In this document: positions 1 to 9,009 of the stretch, piece by piece
How the letters are laid out: each line of letters begins with the position of its first letter
Position numbering within the stretch: the stretch's first letter is position 1
Assembly (NCBI GenBank): GCA_963575745.1
Contig: CAUYUJ010015960.1
Span: 904,671 to 924,670 of the forward strand
Direction: 5' to 3'
DNA from: Prorocentrum cordatum
Taxonomy: Eukaryota; Sar; Dinophyceae; Prorocentrales; Prorocentraceae
Length of the DNA: 20,000 bases
Translations under genes and position numbers: made by a program
Notes under the pieces: model-generated
Told to the model about the DNA's origin: nothing
What the model saw: only the letters and a program-made list of their open reading frames with translations
Database searches by the model: none

Positions 1-660
1 CCCTCCTCCCCCATGGACAACGAGCTTGCTGAGGTGGAGCCTGTTTCTCGAGGCCCCCCCACATGGAAACAAAGGGTGATGTAGGCAGAGAAGTGGGATC
101 CGGACCTTATTTCCGACCTGCGGCCCCTTATGTTTCATGTGGGCACGCCGATGGAAACGTCACCGCGTCGACCGAACTACTCTTTCGCAGTTCGCATGCC
201 AAGTGGAATTCGTCCACCGCGCCCGCAACAGCTCCTCTGCCGCGTGGAATGTGATTCCATTGGTCCGCCAAAATGGGTGTGGAAAGGGAAAGGATTGAGA
301 GGGTTTGCTGAGAGGAGAATGCAGGATTAAGGTCGACTGCGGCTCATGGCGTGCATCCGTGGGGGCATAGAGGGATGGTGCGGTTTGCTGATTGATCATG
401 ATTGATAGAAGTCTTTCTGCTCTCCGATGCTGCGAACCCTAGACCGTCGCCGCATCTTGCTAGAACCAAAGCGCGCGCGCAGCGCGCGCGTGGTTCAGCG
501 GAGTAGGGCCCGGGGGCGGCCCGGGGCGATGCCTGTAATCTCCATGGGGGGTGCAGGGCGCCCCCGGGAGCGTCCGGAGCGTCCCGGAGGGCCCCTGGGA
601 CCGCCAGGAACAGTTCGAGACCGCCCAAGACGGCCCGCGAGCGCTCCAAGACGCGCGTAG
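1..660. other. Non-coding stretch, no gene recognised
   Basis: Mixed-composition sequence with only short open frames on both strands and no recognisable protein similarity. The only structured element seen is the alternating-GC hairpin at 463-496, listed separately. Confidence 0.5.
463..496. repeat. Alternating purine-pyrimidine GC hairpin
   Basis: GAACC (463-467) pairs with GGTTC (492-496) around two GCGCGCGC blocks that also pair with each other. The alternating GC run can in principle form Z-DNA or a cruciform. No function is assigned. Confidence 0.5.
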
Positions 661-1210
661 ATAGCCTCAGGAATGGTCAGGAAGGCCCGAAGACGTTCCA
701 AGAGAGCTCCATGAGGCCCCGAAGGCATCCCAAGAGGCCACCCAAGAGAGCGCCGACAAACTAAAATCGCTGATTTTCATATTTTTTTCGAGGTTGTTGG
801 CCTTCTCGCTTTTTCGGGGTTCCGACGCTCCAAGACCGTCCAAAAGTCTCCCAAAACCGCTCCAAGACGGCCGAAGAGGCCCCCCAAACCGCCCCAAGAC
901 GGCCCAAGAGACCTCCAAAATCGCCCCAAGACGGCTCAGGAGAGCCCCAAGATGGCCCAGGAGCCGCCCAAGACGGTTCCAGCCCCGACAGGGCTCAAGA
1001 CTGCCTAAGCGAGCCCAGCGGGCCCCGAGAGGGCCCCGCGAGGCCCCAAGAGGCCCCAGAGAGGCCCCCAAGAGCCTCCCCGGAGGCCCCCAAGAGGCCC
1101 CGAAGATGCCCAAAAATGGCCCTGAGCGCGCCCCAAGACGCCTCCAGGAGAGCCCAACAGGCCTCCGAGAGGCCCCCAAGAGGCCCACTGGAGGCCCTCA
1201 GGAGGTCGTC
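660..1210. repeat. Degenerate ~10-bp GC-rich repeat (CCAAGACGGC / CCAAGAGGCC type)
   Basis: The stretch is built from imperfect copies of a ten-base motif such as CCCAAGACGG or CCCAAGAGGC, with drifting spacing. It gives long open frames on both strands rich in Pro/Arg/Gly. These are composition effects, not genes. The same motif returns at 2440-2900 and, as GGCCCCAGGA, at 1819-1985. Confidence 0.75.
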
Positions 1211-1215
1211 CCCAA

Positions 1216-1245
1216 CATGTTCCCGGAAGGCGGTCCGGGAACATG
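1216..1245. repeat. Perfect 12-bp inverted repeat, 6-nt loop
   Basis: CATGTTCCCGGA (1216-1227) is followed after AGGCGG by its exact reverse complement TCCGGGAACATG (1234-1245). It marks the downstream edge of the degenerate repeat block. Function is unknown. Confidence 0.8.
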
Positions 1246-1359
1246 ATTCCGCGCCTTGGAGGAGTATTCTGCGCCTTCCGAGGCGCCTTGGACGACGTAC
1301 GTATGTTTCTATAGATTGTCCTTCTCCTGTGTACACAATCCTACATGTTTTACGTATGT

Positions 1360-1481
1360 TGTATATATATATATATATATAGTAATGTATGTATGTATGT
1401 ATGTATGTATGTATGTATGTATGTATGTATGTATGTATGTATGTATGTATATATGTATATATATATGTATATATATATACA
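1360..1481. repeat. TA and GTAT microsatellite
   Basis: A (TA)n run is followed by about fifteen uninterrupted GTAT tetramers and a second mixed TA/TATG run ending near 1481. It is an AT-rich island in GC-rich surroundings. Confidence 0.9.
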
Positions 1482-1674
1482 AGTGGCACGTGTGTGCCCA
1501 GGCTCATACAACAAGCTGAAGGGGCGTTTGAAGCAGGAGTGACATGCAACAGCGAAGTCGCACTCGAGCGCAAGTGGGGTTGCACACCTTGCGATGTGTG
1601 TACCAGGGCCCCCCAGGAAGCCTCAGGAGGCCCGACTTGGATACCAGGAGAGGCTCCAGGGGGCCCCAGGATTG

Positions 1675-1815
1675 TGAGTGTTGTGTGTGTGTGATGTGTG
1701 CTTTGTGTGGTGCGTGCTTTTTGCGTGTTGTCGGTGTTGTGTGTGTGTGTATGTTATGTTTGTCTAGCGTGTGACGTGTTGGGCGTGATTTGTGTCTCTG
1801 TGTGTGCATGTAGTT
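1675..1815. repeat. TG-rich low-complexity tract
   Basis: Irregular GTGTGT runs mixed with GTTGT and GCGTG. The open frames here on both strands (Cys/Val-rich or His/Thr-rich) are products of the repeat. Confidence 0.6.
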
Positions 1816-1818
1816 CTG

Positions 1819-1985
1819 AAGCCCCAGGAGGCCCCAGGAGGCCCCAGGAGGCCCCAGGCGGCCTCAGCAGGCCCAGGAGAACTCCAGGAGGCTCCGAGGC
1901 GGGGTCTGGGGTACCAGAAGGTCCATAAAGCCCCAGGAGGCCCCAGGAGGTTCCAGGAGGCCCCCAGGAGGCTCCGAGGAGGGGT
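1819..1985. repeat. Tandem GGCCCCAGGA decamer array
   Basis: Near-perfect tandem copies of a ten-base unit GGCCCCAGGA occur at about 1820-1858 and 1928-1980. More diverged copies lie between them. The unit is related to the CCAAGAGGCC blocks on either side. Confidence 0.75.
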
Positions 1986-2002
1986 CTGGGGCTCGATTTT
2001 GG

Positions 2003-2191
2003 GAGGATGTCTCAGGCGAAACCGCCATTCTCTGAGAATCGGGGTCAAAATTATTGAAATTACAATGTGTTTTTGAAGGTGTCATGTTAAAATGTTGAAA
2101 ATCCTATGTGTTTTTGGACCTCTCCTTCACGATCTGCGTGAGGGGTGCAACCGATTTTCAGAATTTTGAGGATGTCCCAAGCGAAACGGCC
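2003..2191. repeat. Direct repeat pair, 165 bp apart
   Basis: GAGGATGTCTCAGGCGAAAC at 2003 recurs as GAGGATGTCCCAAGCGAAAC at 2168, each followed by a GCC. The sequence between is AT-rich and unlike its surroundings. This could be a two-copy fragment of a dispersed repeat. Confidence 0.5.
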
Positions 2192-2280
2192 GGGAAAATC
2201 GAAGACGCACGCACGCACGGACGCACGGACGCATTAATCCCCTCTGAGCTCTACTCCCTCGGAGAGGTGCGTATGAGAAT

Positions 2281-2282
<2 letters not shown>

Positions 2283-2356
<74 letters not shown>
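2283..2356. repeat. (TA)n microsatellite
   Basis: About 70 bases of almost pure TA dinucleotide, interrupted once by GTAA. It is followed at once by a G-rich segment. Confidence 0.9.
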
Positions 2357-2359
<3 letters not shown>

Positions 2360-2439
2360 GAAGGGGGTCCTGGACCAGGGGGGGGCCTCACTTTGCCCAG
2401 TGGCTGTGGTCACCCCCCGCCGGAGACGCCAGGACGCTC

Positions 2440-2900
2440 CCAGGAACCTCTAAAATGGCTCCAGGACGCCCTCAGGACAGCCCAAGAGAGGTCCGAAGCG
2501 GCCCGGGAACACTCCAAGACTGTTTAAAAGCTGCCAAAGCGTCCCAGCAGATCTCCGACAGCACTCTCGGGAGGGGCCCAATAGGAAATTGTCACTGATT
2601 TTTTGTGGGTTTTGAAAGGTTTTGGCGTTCTCCCCAGTTCGGCTTCCAGACGCTCCAAGGCGGCCCAAGAGGCCCGAAAGACCGCCTCAATACGAGCCCA
2701 GAGGCTCCCAAGAGACCACCGAGACAGCCCAAGAGGGCCCCAAGACGGCCCAGGAAGCTTCCAAGACGGCCCAAAAGAGCTCCAGAACACTCCAAGAGGA
2801 GCCCCAGATGGGGAACACGAACTGACATTTCGAGCCCTCGCCCACCAGAAGCTCCCAAGAGGCCCCCAGGAGTCCGCAAGAGGCCTCGAGAGGCCCCCAG
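2440..2900. repeat. Degenerate ~10-bp GC-rich repeat, second block
   Basis: The same family of imperfect CCAAGAGGCC / CCAAGACGGC decamers as at 660-1210. Long open frames cross it on both strands but have no recognisable domain. Confidence 0.7.
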
Positions 2901-2915
2901 GAAGCGCTTGAGGTT

Positions 2916-3540
2916 GAAGCGGTGCCTCCTCCTTCCTTTCCTCGTCCTCCTCGTCCTCCTCCTCCTGTTTTGGCCTCCGGAGGCCGCGGGACCTTCGAAC
3001 ATCGATCCCGAGGGGGCGCTCGCGGTTGAAGCTGTGGTGTCCTGGGCGTCCCCCGGCCGCGAGACGCGGTCCAGGGGGAAGCCGTGCCTCCTCTTCCTGC
3101 TTCTCCTCCTCGCCCTCGTCGTCGGAGGCCGCGGGACCTTCGAAGATCGACCCCGGAGGGGACGCTCGAGGTGCAGCGGTGGGGTCCTGGGCGCCCCCCC
3201 GGCCGCGAGACGCGGTCCAGGGGCGAGTGTCCGGGGCGGGCACTCGAGGTCGAAGCCGTGCCTCCTCTTCCTCCTCCCTTTCCTCCTCCTCCTCCTCCTC
3301 CTCGTCCTCCTCCTCGTCCTCCTCCTCGTCCTCCTCCTCGTCCTCCTCCTCGTCCTCCTCCTCGTCCTCCTCCTCGTCCTCCTCGTTCTCCTCCTCGTCC
3401 TCCTCCTCGTCCTCCTCGTCCTCTTCCTGCTTCTCCTCCTCCTCCTCCTCCTCCTCCTCCCGCGTCGGTCTCCAGAGGCCGCGGGGCCCGGGGGAAGCGG
3501 AGCTGAGGCCGTGGTGGCCCGGGCACGCCGGCACCGCCAC
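2916..3540. repeat. Compound satellite: GC-rich unit plus CTC tract, about three units
   Basis: Units begin GAAGC(G/C)GTGCCTCCTC at 2916, 3078 and 3252 (spacings 162 and 174 bp). Each holds a CTC-rich tract. The first two tracts are followed by a block containing GGAGGCCGCGGGACCTTCGA and GGCCGCGAGACGCGGTCCAG, and the third by a diverged GC block. The third CTC tract is greatly expanded (about 3265-3460, CTCCTCGTC pattern). Antisense open frames of up to 523 residues here are poly-Glu products of the CTC tract. Confidence 0.75.
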
Positions 3541-3587
3541 GCGTCTTGCCCTTCCACTGCGAGCATGCTTCATTCTCAAGGGCTCGA

Positions 3588-3690
3588 GGGCGCGAGGTGA
3601 TTCGCGCTTCTCGGTTCGGCTCTGATTCCTCCTCATCCTCCCTTTTCTGCCCTGGGAGGCGGCGCGAGAGCGCGAGGTTATTCGCACTTC
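3588..3690. repeat. Short direct repeat pair
   Basis: GCGCGAGGTGATTCGCGCTTC-like sequence near 3590 recurs near 3670 as GCGCGAGGTTATTCGCACTTC. The surrounding 3540-4380 holds a short GGA tract (about 3906-3933) and no recognisable gene. Confidence 0.45.
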
Positions 3691-4396
3691 GCGCAGCGCG
3701 AAACGCGAAGTTGGGAGCCCTTGTTCGTTCCACCAACACGCCGTAGCGCTTCCCAAGAGGCCCCGAAAGACTCCCAAGACGCCGCCAAGGGCCCCGAGAG
3801 GCGTCTCAACAGTCCACGGTCCAGTCAACTTCTGACCCACAGCCCAGGCATGGCAATCTTTCTTCAAAGGGATTCCAGGAAGTCCTTTTTTTTCAAACTT
3901 ACCCGAGGAGGAGGAGGAGGAGGAGGAGGAGGAGAGAAGGCCTCCTGCCTCCCATTCCCCGCCCGTCGCTCGCCGCCCAAGCTCCCTCGCTCCCTCCTTT
4001 CCCGCCCCGCGCACAGCCTGACAGGAGAATCGGCTGCATGACCATCTGCAGATCCCGCTGTGGTTCGACCGCAGCACACCAGAGGATGCATTCACATGTC
4101 AACCAAGTCTTGGCCGCGAGGAGTGCTTTTGAGAGAGACAGTCCCGTCCGCCCCTCGCCTCCCCTCCCCGCCCGCCCCGTGTGGGCACAGCGCCGACAAC
4201 GTTCGGGCGCTGGCCGACCTCTGGCCCTCCCGCGGGCGCCACGCGTGCTGGCCGTGCTGCTTTTGCCTCGTCTGTCGAGGGGGCCCCCGCCCAAGAGTGG
4301 GCATCGCTTTCCGCCTGGACACGGATGCTGGACGGGGGCGTGGGTCCCGTCGATCGGGGCGCGCCCAGCGCTGCAAGGCCGAGGCCCTCCCCCCGC

Positions 4397-4432
4397 CCCT
4401 TTCGAATGGGCCGCGAGACCCATTCGAAAGGG
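4397..4432. repeat. Perfect 14-bp inverted repeat, 8-nt loop
   Basis: CCCTTTCGAATGGG (4397-4410) and CCCATTCGAAAGGG (4419-4432) are exact reverse complements around CCGCGAGA. It sits immediately before the 32-bp tandem repeat. Confidence 0.85.
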
Positions 4433-4436
4433 TCTT

Positions 4437-4509
4437 AAGGATTCCCTAAATATTCCCTAGGGTATCTCAAGGATTCCCTAACTATTCCCTAGGGATTCTT
4501 AAGGATTCC
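4437..4509. repeat. 32-bp tandem repeat, 2.3 copies
   Basis: AAGGATTCCCTAA(A/C)TATTCC units start at 4437, 4469 and 4501, exactly 32 bp apart. Each contains the palindrome CCCTAGGG or a close variant. It is AT-richer than its neighbourhood. Confidence 0.85.
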
Positions 4510-4533
4510 TCCAGGCGACGAGGTCCACTCCGC

Positions 4534-5244
4534 ATGCCCAGACCCGTCGAGGGCAGATGGAGGTCGCGTGTCTTGGACGCCCGCGGAATGCGAGGGTTTT
4601 CTCGCGAAGCGTCCGCGGCGCTGGGTGCCGACGCGTGTCGAGCTGTCATGAGGCTCCACTCACTGCAGATGAGTTTTTCATGGCAGATTGGGGCGCCGCT
4701 GTTGTTTGGTCTCCCACTGCATATTGGTTCACGCCAGGCGCAGGTTTTGCTTGCCATCTCGGAGATTACAGCGGTGCAGTCGGACCGAGGTTTGAGATCG
4801 AGGTCGTTTCGGGGAGGGTGCCTCAGTGCTTGTCGTGCTTGCTGGACGCTCTTGTGCATCCTGGGGAGGGCCGCCTTAGATGTTCCGTGTGCTGGGGCCC
4901 GTGGAGGGTCTCATGTTCTCGAGGGGTGTTCTTTTGGTTCGGGTCCGACTGTACAGCCTGACGGCCTTCCTACTCCCGCTCCGCGCCCTTTTCGGAAACT
5001 GCAGCATATACCAGTGGCGGGCTGTTTTTCAATCCCAGTGCTTTTTGAGGGTCGTAGACAACGTCGGGGTGGTGCGGTGTATACCTCCTGTTTCCCCGTT
5101 CTCCGGGTGGAACCACAACAACTGCATACACCAGGATCCTGTATACACTCAGTAGGAACCGCTCGCATGTGCGAGTGTTCGCTGGTGCAGGGTCGGAAAA
5201 AAAACGTCGGTTTACAGGAGTTCGTTTTCCTACCACGTTCTTGA
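4534..5244 (+). other. Unassigned open frame, coding status doubtful
   Basis: An uninterrupted + strand frame of 236 codons lies in a stretch free of obvious tandem repeats. The predicted product is rich in Arg, Cys, Gly and Ser and shows no signal peptide, membrane segment or family motif I recognise. A second + strand frame (4557-4961, 134 codons) overlaps it and looks equally plausible, for example its segment MADWGAAVVWSPTAYW. In GC-rich DNA such frames arise by chance. No splice structure could be resolved. It may be an exon of an unrecognised gene or simply intergenic. Confidence 0.15.
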
Positions 5245-5343
5245 GGGATTCGAACAAGAGAAAAGCGCCATACTCAAACTATTGGCGCTCCTCGCAGATT
5301 TCTTGGATGCGCTGGGCCCCCCTGGCGGCGCCTCCGGCGCCGC

Positions 5344-5368
5344 CCCTGGCGCGCTCCGCGCGCCAGGG
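5344..5368. repeat. Perfect 11-bp GC hairpin
   Basis: CCCTGGCGCGC (5344-5354), loop TCC, then GCGCGCCAGGG (5358-5368), exact reverse complements. It follows a second palindrome, GGCGCCTCCGGCGCC. No function is assigned. Confidence 0.7.
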
Positions 5369-5454
5369 CGGGGGGTCCATCGCAAATCCAAAAATTCCGC
5401 GCGGAACGCCACGAGTTTGCGTGCATGGCGTTGTTGTTTTTTCTGGTTCGTCTT

Positions 5455-5612
5455 CTTCTTATTATTATTATTCTTCTTCTTATTTATTTTCCTCTTCTTC
5501 TTATTATTCTTATTATTCGTATTATTCTTATTATTCTTCTTCTTATTATTATTATTATGTTTATTATTATTGTTCTTTGTATTGGTATTATTTTTATTAT
5601 GATTATCCTTCT
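5455..5612. repeat. TTA/TTC trinucleotide tract
   Basis: About 150 bases of TTATTATTC-type triplets, strongly pyrimidine- and AT-rich on the + strand. The hydrophobic (Leu/Ile/Phe) open frames here are products of the repeat. Confidence 0.85.
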
Positions 5613-5724
5613 CCTCCCCCTTTTTCTTCTCTTTCGAGGGATGCCCTCCTGGCCTGGGCCCGACCTGCGCAGCCCTGCGAGGCCCTCCTTCTCTCCCCCG
5701 CTTCGCGCGGCCCTCTTGGGCGAA

Positions 5725-6235
5725 GTCGGGCGTGTCCATTTACAGGAGGAATACTCAGAAGTACACCTTAGGCGATGCTTAAGAAAACCCAAGGTTTCGG
5801 CCAGAGTCACGACTATTCTTAATGTTTCAATGTAGATCCTAAGATTTGAATAGACATTCTGGATGTTTATTCAAATTCTGAGACTATGAATTTCTTAACC
5901 CATGATTTCTAAAGCATTTCGCAGGGTGTACTTACAAAATACTCCAGATTTCGTAATAAAAAGGGAGGGGGTCTGGACCCTCCAAGACAAGCCATTTCAG
6001 ACCCCCCCCCGTGGGAGAACCCTCCAGAACACCGTCCCCAGACCCCCCCGGGCCCTCCAAGACAGCCTGGAAGAGACCCCCCCCCGAAATGAGACCCCCT
6101 CCCTTTTATTACGAACTCTGGAGTACAAAATAGTCAGGGAACGGTTGCTGGATATCTTTTGATCATTTTTGAGCATTTCTGGAGTATGTTCTATTTTTCT
6201 TCGAACATCCGCCTGGAGGGGGGGAAATGCCCGAC
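5725..6235 (+). mobile_element. TIR element, family A, copy 1 (contains nested MITE)
   Basis: The left end GTCGGGCGTGTCC (5725) is the inverted counterpart of the right end ...GGAAATGCCCGAC (6235). The interior shares ACTCAGAAGTA after the left end and ATAGTCAGGGAACG near the right end with copy 3 (16593-16753). TTTTGATCATTT is shared with copy 2 in PKG intron 3. A 182-bp MITE is inserted at 5942-6123, so the unoccupied element was about 330 bp. Flanks share GGCGA (left ending at 5723, right starting after CTTCA). A GC-AG intron using that repeat (G|GCGAAG ... TTCAG|GCGA) is possible, but no flanking exon was recognised. Confidence 0.7.
5942..6123 (+). mobile_element. TA-flanked MITE, copy 1
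   Basis: A 182-bp element flanked by TA dinucleotides (5940-5941 and 6124-6125). Terminal inverted repeats read CTCCAGATTTCGTAATAAA on the left and TTTATTACGAACTCTGGAG on the right, followed inward by a GGGAGGGGGTCT / AGACCCCCTCCC pair. It has no coding capacity. It is nearly identical (roughly 95 per cent by eye) to the reverse complement of copy 2 at 14797-14979. The flanks share the 9-mer TACAAAATA on both sides, more than the TA seen at copy 2. The TA duplication suggests mobilisation by a Tc1/mariner-type transposase, which is inference from the target site alone. Confidence 0.9.
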
Positions 6236-6373
6236 CCAACCCTTCAGGCGATCGCAAACATGGATCACGGGGGCGAGGATGAGCGACGGGTCCCGTTTCC
6301 ATCGGAAATCGCGGATCTTTGCCGCCGAACGAGGCGGCGCCGGCCGCATTTTGGGGAGGGCACATCCCCCGAT

Positions 6374-6407
6374 CCATGGATTTGGCGACCGCGCGCCAAT
6401 TCCATGG
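6374..6407. repeat. Imperfect hairpin (CCATGGATTTGGCG)
   Basis: CCATGGATTTGGCG (6374-6387) pairs with CGCCAATTCCATGG (6394-6407) with one mismatch and a 6-nt loop. Confidence 0.6.
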
Positions 6408-6750
6408 ATGGCTAATCTATGTTTGCGCGCCCCCGAGAGGAGGAGCAGGAGGAGGAGGAGGAGGAGGAGGAGGAGGAGCTTTGGGGGGCCGTCTTGGGGC
6501 CCTTCTGGGCTTCTCTTGTGGCTGCCTTGGGCGATCCTGAACCCCGCGAGGCCTTCCTCCTCTCCCCCGCTCCGCGCCCCCCCCCTTGGGGCGCCCGCCC
6601 GCCCCCTCGGGGCGCTCGCCCGCCCGACCGCGCGCCAAATCCATGGATGGCAAATCCATGTTTGCGCGCCCCCGAACCGTGCGAGGCCTGCCTTCTCTCC
6701 CCTGCTCCGCGCCCCCCCCTTGGGGCGCCCGCCCGCCCGCCTCCGCCGGC
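6387..6750. repeat. Tandem duplication, 239-bp period
   Basis: GACCGCGCGCCAA..CCATGGATGGC..ATGTTTGCGCGCCCCCGA occurs at 6387-6436 and 6626-6675. Each copy is followed by a GCGAGGCCT...CTCCGCGCCCCCCC block. A GGA tract (about 6439-6476) lies inside the first unit only. A diverged relative of the GCGAGGCC block occurs near 5677. Confidence 0.65.
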
Positions 6751-6825
6751 AGAGGCGTTGGCGGCCTCTGGCGCAGGCCCCGCGCCCCGCGCGCGCGCCC
6801 CCCCCGCCCGGAGGGTTTCTTCCCC

Positions 6826-6909
6826 CTCCTCCCCTCCTCCTCCTCCTCCTCCTCCTCCTCCTCCTCCTCCTCCTCCCCTCCTCCTCCTCCTCCTCCTCCC
6901 CCTCCTCCT

Positions 6910-6940
<31 letters not shown>

Positions 6941-7226
6941 TCCTCCTCCTCCTCCTCCTCCTCCTCTCTCCTCCTCCCCCTCCCCCTCCTCCTCCTCTCC
7001 TCCTCCTCCTCCCCTCCTCCTCTCCTCCTCCTCCTCCTTTTTCCTCCTCCTCCTCCCCATCTCCTCCTCTCCTTCCCCCTCCTCCAGGATTTTTCCGAAG
7101 GGCTTAGGTGACCCGTCCTCCGCCTCCGCCTCCTCCCCCTCCTCCTCTTTCCACCCCTCCTCCTCCTCCTCCTCCTCCTCCTCCTCCTCCTCCTCCTCCT
7201 CTTTTTCCTCCTCCTCCTCCACGACC
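6826..7226. repeat. CTC/CCT trinucleotide tracts
   Basis: Two long polypyrimidine tracts (about 6826-7085 and 7125-7226) of CTC and CCC triplets are separated by a short unique segment ending GGGCTTAGGTGACC. Open frames across them are poly-Ser, poly-Pro or poly-Leu, or poly-Glu on the other strand. Confidence 0.95.
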
Positions 7227-7273
7227 ACGGCCTTCGTCGCTGCGTGATTCTAGCCATGCAGCACTGACGGCCG

Positions 7274-7337
7274 ACCACGCGACCACAAGCACCGACCAAC
7301 AACCAACCACGCGACAACAAGCACCGACCAACTACCA
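7274..7337. repeat. 32-bp tandem repeat, two copies
   Basis: ACCACGCGACCACAAGCACC at 7274 recurs as ACCACGCGACAACAAGCACC at 7306, a 32-bp period. Confidence 0.75.
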
Positions 7338-7539
7338 CCGCCGGTCGTCGCAGTCGTGGTCAAGGTCGCGAAGGTTATCTCCATCAAGGTCGTCGTCGTC
7401 GTCAAGCTCGTCATCGTCCTCCTGCTCGTCCTCTGACCTGCCACAATTTAGGCCTGCTGGCCAGGTCAATGTGCGTGTTGCTTGGTGTTGACACGTTGTC
7501 TGCAGATATCACAGCCCTCGGTGTCAAGTACCCTCCAGG

Positions 7540-7785
7540 AGGCGGAGTAGGAGGAGGAGGAGGAGGAGGAGGAGGGAAAGGAGGAGGGCCCCCCGGAGAT
7601 CGGAGGTGCCCATACTGCTCCTCCTCCTCCTTCTCCCCCTCCTCCTCCTCCTCCTCCTCCTCCTCCTCCTCCTCCTCCTCCTCCTCCTCCTCCCCCTCCT
7701 CCTCCTCCTCCTCCTCCTCCTCCTCATCCTCCTCCTCCCCCTCCTCCTCCCCCTCCTCCTCCTCCTCCTTATCCTCGTGCCCTTG
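7540..7785. repeat. GGA tract followed by CTC tract (inverted pair)
   Basis: A GGAGGA run (about 7541-7590) is followed by a long CTCCTC run (about 7618-7770). The two could pair as a long imperfect hairpin. There is no gene content. Confidence 0.85.
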
Positions 7786-7889
7786 AGTCGCTACGACCGG
7801 ACGTGGCTCGGAGAACGGGTCAAGATCGTGCGCCCAGGATGGGGTCTTCGGACCCGCTCGGAGGGGAGGCGCGCGAACGAGGCGGGGGA

Positions 7890-8087
7890 GAGAAGGATGG
7901 AGGAGTAGGACGCGGGACGAGAGGGGGGGGATGTGGAGAAAGAGGAGGATTTGATTGGATTGCCATGAGCGCGAAAGAGGCGGGGGAGAAAGGAAGGAAT
8001 CAAGGAGAGAAGGATGGAGGAGGAGAAGGACGCGGGACGAGAGGGGGGGGATGTGGAGATAGAGGAGGATTTGATTGGATTGCCATG
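7890..8087. repeat. Direct repeat pair, ~78-81 bp units
   Basis: The segment from GAGAAGGATGGAGG through GACGCGGGACGAGAGGGG to TTTGATTGGATTGCCATG occurs at 7890-7967 and 8007-8087 with few differences. This is a local tandem duplication with a period of about 120 bp. Confidence 0.85.
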
Positions 8088-9009
8088 CTCCCACTGAGCT
8101 GGCCGCGGGAGCGTCGGACGCAGCTTCCATTCTCCGCAGGGAGCCACGACCCGGAGAGGCTTCGGAGGCGACCTTGCTGCGACGGCTCTGGAAGGCTGTC
8201 CGCCAGCGCTGAAGGGGAAGCTGCGATGGATGCGCAGGCGGTGCTCTTCGGGAGGCCCGTGCGAGTTCTTGGGGCGACTCTGGACCCCCTCCCAGGCGCG
8301 CGGTACGAAAGGCGCCACCAGGCGGGTCCAGCGCTGTCCCAGAAGATCCGCGCGGGTATCCAGAGGCGATTGCCTGGGGCTCGTCCGATCCCACCTGCGC
8401 TGCCTGGTCGACGCACGCCGTGGGTGCGGGACGGTGACAGGAAGGGGGAGAGGGAGCTACCCCACGAGGACAGGAGGAGGGAGGAGGAGAGGGAAGGGGA
8501 AAAGGAAGACGGAGGAGGACCCTGCCCGACCCGACCGGGCTCCCGGGAGAGACCGTCAGGGCCCTCGGCCGCCCAGGAACGACCCATCTCCTCCTCGACG
8601 CGGAACGCCAGCAGCGCCGCCCCTGCGCGCCCCACGCCAGCTGGGCCTGCAGACGGGGCCGCCTCGGCCGCCGCCTCCGCAGAGCAGGGGCCTGGGCCCC
8701 CGCGGACCTCCCAGAAGGCTTTCCCGGGCGGCTCCGTGCGGGAGCAGACCGAGCCCGTGGGCCGTGGGGAGAGCGCGGGGCTCCGTGCCGTGCGCCGGGA
8801 GAGGAGCCGCCGGCGACGAGGCCGGGCCCTCGCGGCCCGCCCCGGGAGCGCTGCCCTTGCAGAACTTCGAAGGTCAGCCTCCCCCCCCCCCGTGGGAGCC
8901 TGGCCGAGATCGGGCCGAGGGGCGGGCCCCAGGGGCTGAGGCCTGGGAGCGGCCTCGAGTGAAGGCCAGCTCGTCGCCGCAGTTCGGCCTCGCAGCAGTC
9001 CTTCACAAG
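8088..9009. other. GC-rich stretch, no gene recognised
   Basis: Open frames exist in several registers, including one continuous with the PPR-like gene downstream, but their products are Arg/Pro/Gly-rich without a domain I recognise. The + strand peptide around 8245-8290 (VRVLGATLDP) faintly recalls the end of LINE reverse transcriptases, but nothing else supports that. Confidence 0.4.

Noticed and set aside
258-278. Second spliced-leader-like core (CCATTTTGGC on the minus strand)
   Set aside because: Only about ten bases match, on the opposite strand to the genes, with no adjacent coding sequence.
2524-4095. 523-residue minus-strand open frame rich in Glu, and similar frames at 6191-7228 and 7411-9606
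   Set aside because: They are translations of CTC microsatellites read from the other strand. All frames stay open because the period is three, and flanking parts have no domain.
4397-4432. Hairpin as a bacterial-type terminator
   Set aside because: No T run follows and the context is eukaryotic; kept only as an inverted repeat.
4437-4509. Regular 32-bp repeats (also 7274-7337) as a CRISPR-like array
   Set aside because: Units are directly adjacent with no unique spacers, the copy number is two to three, and the genome is eukaryotic.
5225-5260. GTTCGAATCC on the minus strand resembling a tRNA T-loop/B box
   Set aside because: The bases on either side do not form a T stem, and no D arm, anticodon arm or acceptor stem fits at the right distance.
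8225-8400. VRVLGATLDP peptide as remnant of a LINE reverse transcriptase
   Set aside because: A single short resemblance with no catalytic motif or continuing similarity in any frame.
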